Source: Clostridiales bacterium UBA1316
GTDB lineage: Bacteria > Bacillota > Clostridia > Oscillospirales > Oscillospiraceae
Direction: 5' to 3'
NCBI GenBank assembly: GCA_002307055.1
Contig: DBTM01000054.1
Span: 8,114-31,890, forward strand
DNA: 23,777 nucleotides
Both the position numbers and the translations under genes were made by a program. Below the pieces are notes generated by a model. The model was not told the DNA's origin and ran no database searches. It saw only the letters and a list, made by a program, of their open reading frames with translations. Shown one piece after another: positions 22,840-23,777 of the stretch (positions are counted from its first letter, which is position 1; every line of letters starts with the position of its first letter).

Positions 22840-23706
22840 ATGGCTAATCTGGAGGAAATCGTAAGTCAAAAGACCCAAAGCGATACCCAATGGAAACTGG
22901 AACGGCAGGCCGAACGCGAGAACGTATCGTCCATGCAGGACGCGAGCATCACGGAAATTACAAGCAATTCCGAAGCCTACGCCCGTTATCTGGATATGCA
23001 GGGAGATAACCCGACATACAGCGCGGGCAATATTGCCCTTGTCATGCTTCAGGACCCGGAGGCCACTCAGTTCGGCACCCGCGACCGCTGGAATACTCTG
23101 GGCCGTTCCGTGCCGGACGCAGAAGTCGGGAAAGGCGTAAAAATCTTTGCCCGTACCGCTTTTAGCAAAGGCACAATTCTTACGGACGCCTATGATATCC
23201 GGCAGACGCAGGGACGTTCAGTAAAAGAAAATCAGCTTCAAAATGGGAGTAAAGAGATGGAAGACGCGCTGACAACGTTGCTCAACTATTCTGTTGCTCC
23301 CGTCACCATTGACAAGGAGCTGGACGGCCCCGCGCTGTACGACGAAGCGCAGATAGAGCTTGTGATTAACCCAAACTATGATGACAATGTCAGCTTTGCC
23401 CATATTGCCGCGGAAGTTGCCCATTCGCGGTTCCATGCCAAAGGCGCAAACCGGAATTACGACAGGGCCGAATGCGAGCTTGACGCGCAGAGCGTATCGT
23501 ATATTCTGTGTCGCCGGTTTGGGATTGACCGGGAGCTGCCCGACGTGTCCGGTGTTGCCGCACTGTATGACGGCTGGGAGCCGCAGGAACGGCGGCAGGC
23601 CCTCGACTGCGTGCAGGATATGAGCAAGCAGATTGGCGGTTCCATTGAACGGGATATTACGCCCCAACAGCGCAGCCGCGCTCCTATGCGCAGAGCAACA
23701 CGGTAA
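22840..23706 (+). CDS. Second ArdC-like protein with a degenerate metal site
   Basis: A 288-residue protein with ArdC-like architecture: an N-terminal ssDNA-binding-like domain ('YLDMQGDNPTYSAGNIALVMLQDPEATQFGTRDRWNTLGR', about 50-90) and a C-terminal metallopeptidase-like domain. At the HExxH site the sequence is 191-AEVAH-195: the first His is Ala while the Glu and second His are kept, and a downstream acidic stretch (AECELDAQS) is also kept. The protease activity is therefore probably lost, leaving DNA binding. It resembles LtrC-like proteins of conjugative modules. AGGAGG overlaps the pcfB stop, so it is in the pcfB operon, not the leader operon of the intact ArdC at 1586. Confidence 0.72.
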   Translation: MANLEEIVSQKTQSDTQWKLERQAERENVSSMQDASITEITSNSEAYARYLDMQGDNPTYSAGNIALVMLQDPEATQFGTRDRWNTLGRSVPDAEVGKGVKIFARTAFSKGTILTDAYDIRQTQGRSVKENQLQNGSKEMEDALTTLLNYSVAPVTIDKELDGPALYDEAQIELVINPNYDDNVSFAHIAAEVAHSRFHAKGANRNYDRAECELDAQSVSYILCRRFGIDRELPDVSGVAALYDGWEPQERRQALDCVQDMSKQIGGSIERDITPQQRSRAPMRRATR

Positions 23707-23777
23707 CAGGTGTTTTCCCCTGCGGAGAGAATATTCCGCCGCCCGTCCCCCCTCAAGGCTGGACGATTGCTGGCGCA

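Larger units (their letters stand above)
1..23777. mobile_element. Internal part of an integrative and conjugative element
   Basis: The window combines a relaxase and MobC behind an inverted-repeat-rich oriT candidate, a PcfB/DUF3801 protein, ParB-like, DUF3846 and two ArdC-like proteins, a set typical of clostridial ICEs. No integrase, excisionase, coupling protein or VirB4/VirB6 gene is visible, so both ends are missing. Backbone genes are all on the plus strand; the only minus-strand block (about 4.2-10.9 kb) is the restriction/defence cargo. A plasmid cannot be excluded from this window alone. Basis: family recognition by eye and gene order. Confidence 0.8.

Noticed and set aside
1..23777. 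CRISPR arrays, retron, diversity-generating retroelement, group II intron, tRNA or rRNA genes
   Set aside because: No regularly spaced repeats, reverse transcriptase motif or RNA gene signature was seen on either strand. The only repeated element is the four-site palindrome.

Overview
This window looks like part of a Gram-positive integrative and conjugative element (ICE), probably from an anaerobic clostridial host (Oscillospiraceae/Lachnospiraceae-like). Support comes from GC-rich backbone genes with strong AGGAGG-type ribosome binding sites, GTG starts, tight ATGA overlaps, a Tad-type apparatus without an outer-membrane secretin, and the family set ParB-like / DUF3846 / ArdC / MobC / MOBP relaxase / DUF3801 (PcfB). 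No integrase, attachment site, rRNA, tRNA or CRISPR array is visible, so the ends of the element lie outside the window.

Layout. (1) 1-4003, plus strand: a 5'-truncated ParB-like protein, a DUF3846 protein, an ArdC-type antirestriction protein and two unrecognised element proteins. (2) 4004 to about 11130, minus strand: a lower-GC cargo island holding a Type III restriction-modification pair (Mod then Res) and, upstream of it, a much more AT-rich 764-residue protein with a PD-(D/E)XK nuclease signature that I cannot place in a named family. (3) About 11131-13007: a cluster of four inverted repeats that is a good oriT candidate, then MobC and a MOBP relaxase. (4) 13008-13809: a leader region with a strong terminator-like hairpin, a DUF4406-like protein and a small helical protein. 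(5) 13830-19985: a compact Tad/Flp-like pilus operon (SAF/CpaB, CpaE-like ATPase, CpaF ATPase, TadB, TadC, three pilin-like proteins, prepilin peptidase). (6) 20053-22130: two secreted proteins, one with a copper-amine-oxidase-N-like domain and one with an InlB-like repeat. (7) 22223-23706: PcfB/DUF3801 and a second ArdC-like protein whose metal site looks broken.

How the parts may work together. The relaxase and MobC would process oriT, PcfB would help dock the relaxosome to a coupling protein expected just beyond the right edge, and the Tad-like machine with its surface proteins may provide cell contact or attachment. ArdC would protect incoming DNA from recipient restriction, while the R-M cargo defends the new host. 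A 15-bp palindrome (GTCTCAATTTGAGAC) recurs at four leader regions of the backbone and never in the cargo, suggesting a shared control signal. The most interesting points are this four-site palindrome, the unclassified nuclease-like cargo protein, and the Tad-like operon embedded in a conjugation module.
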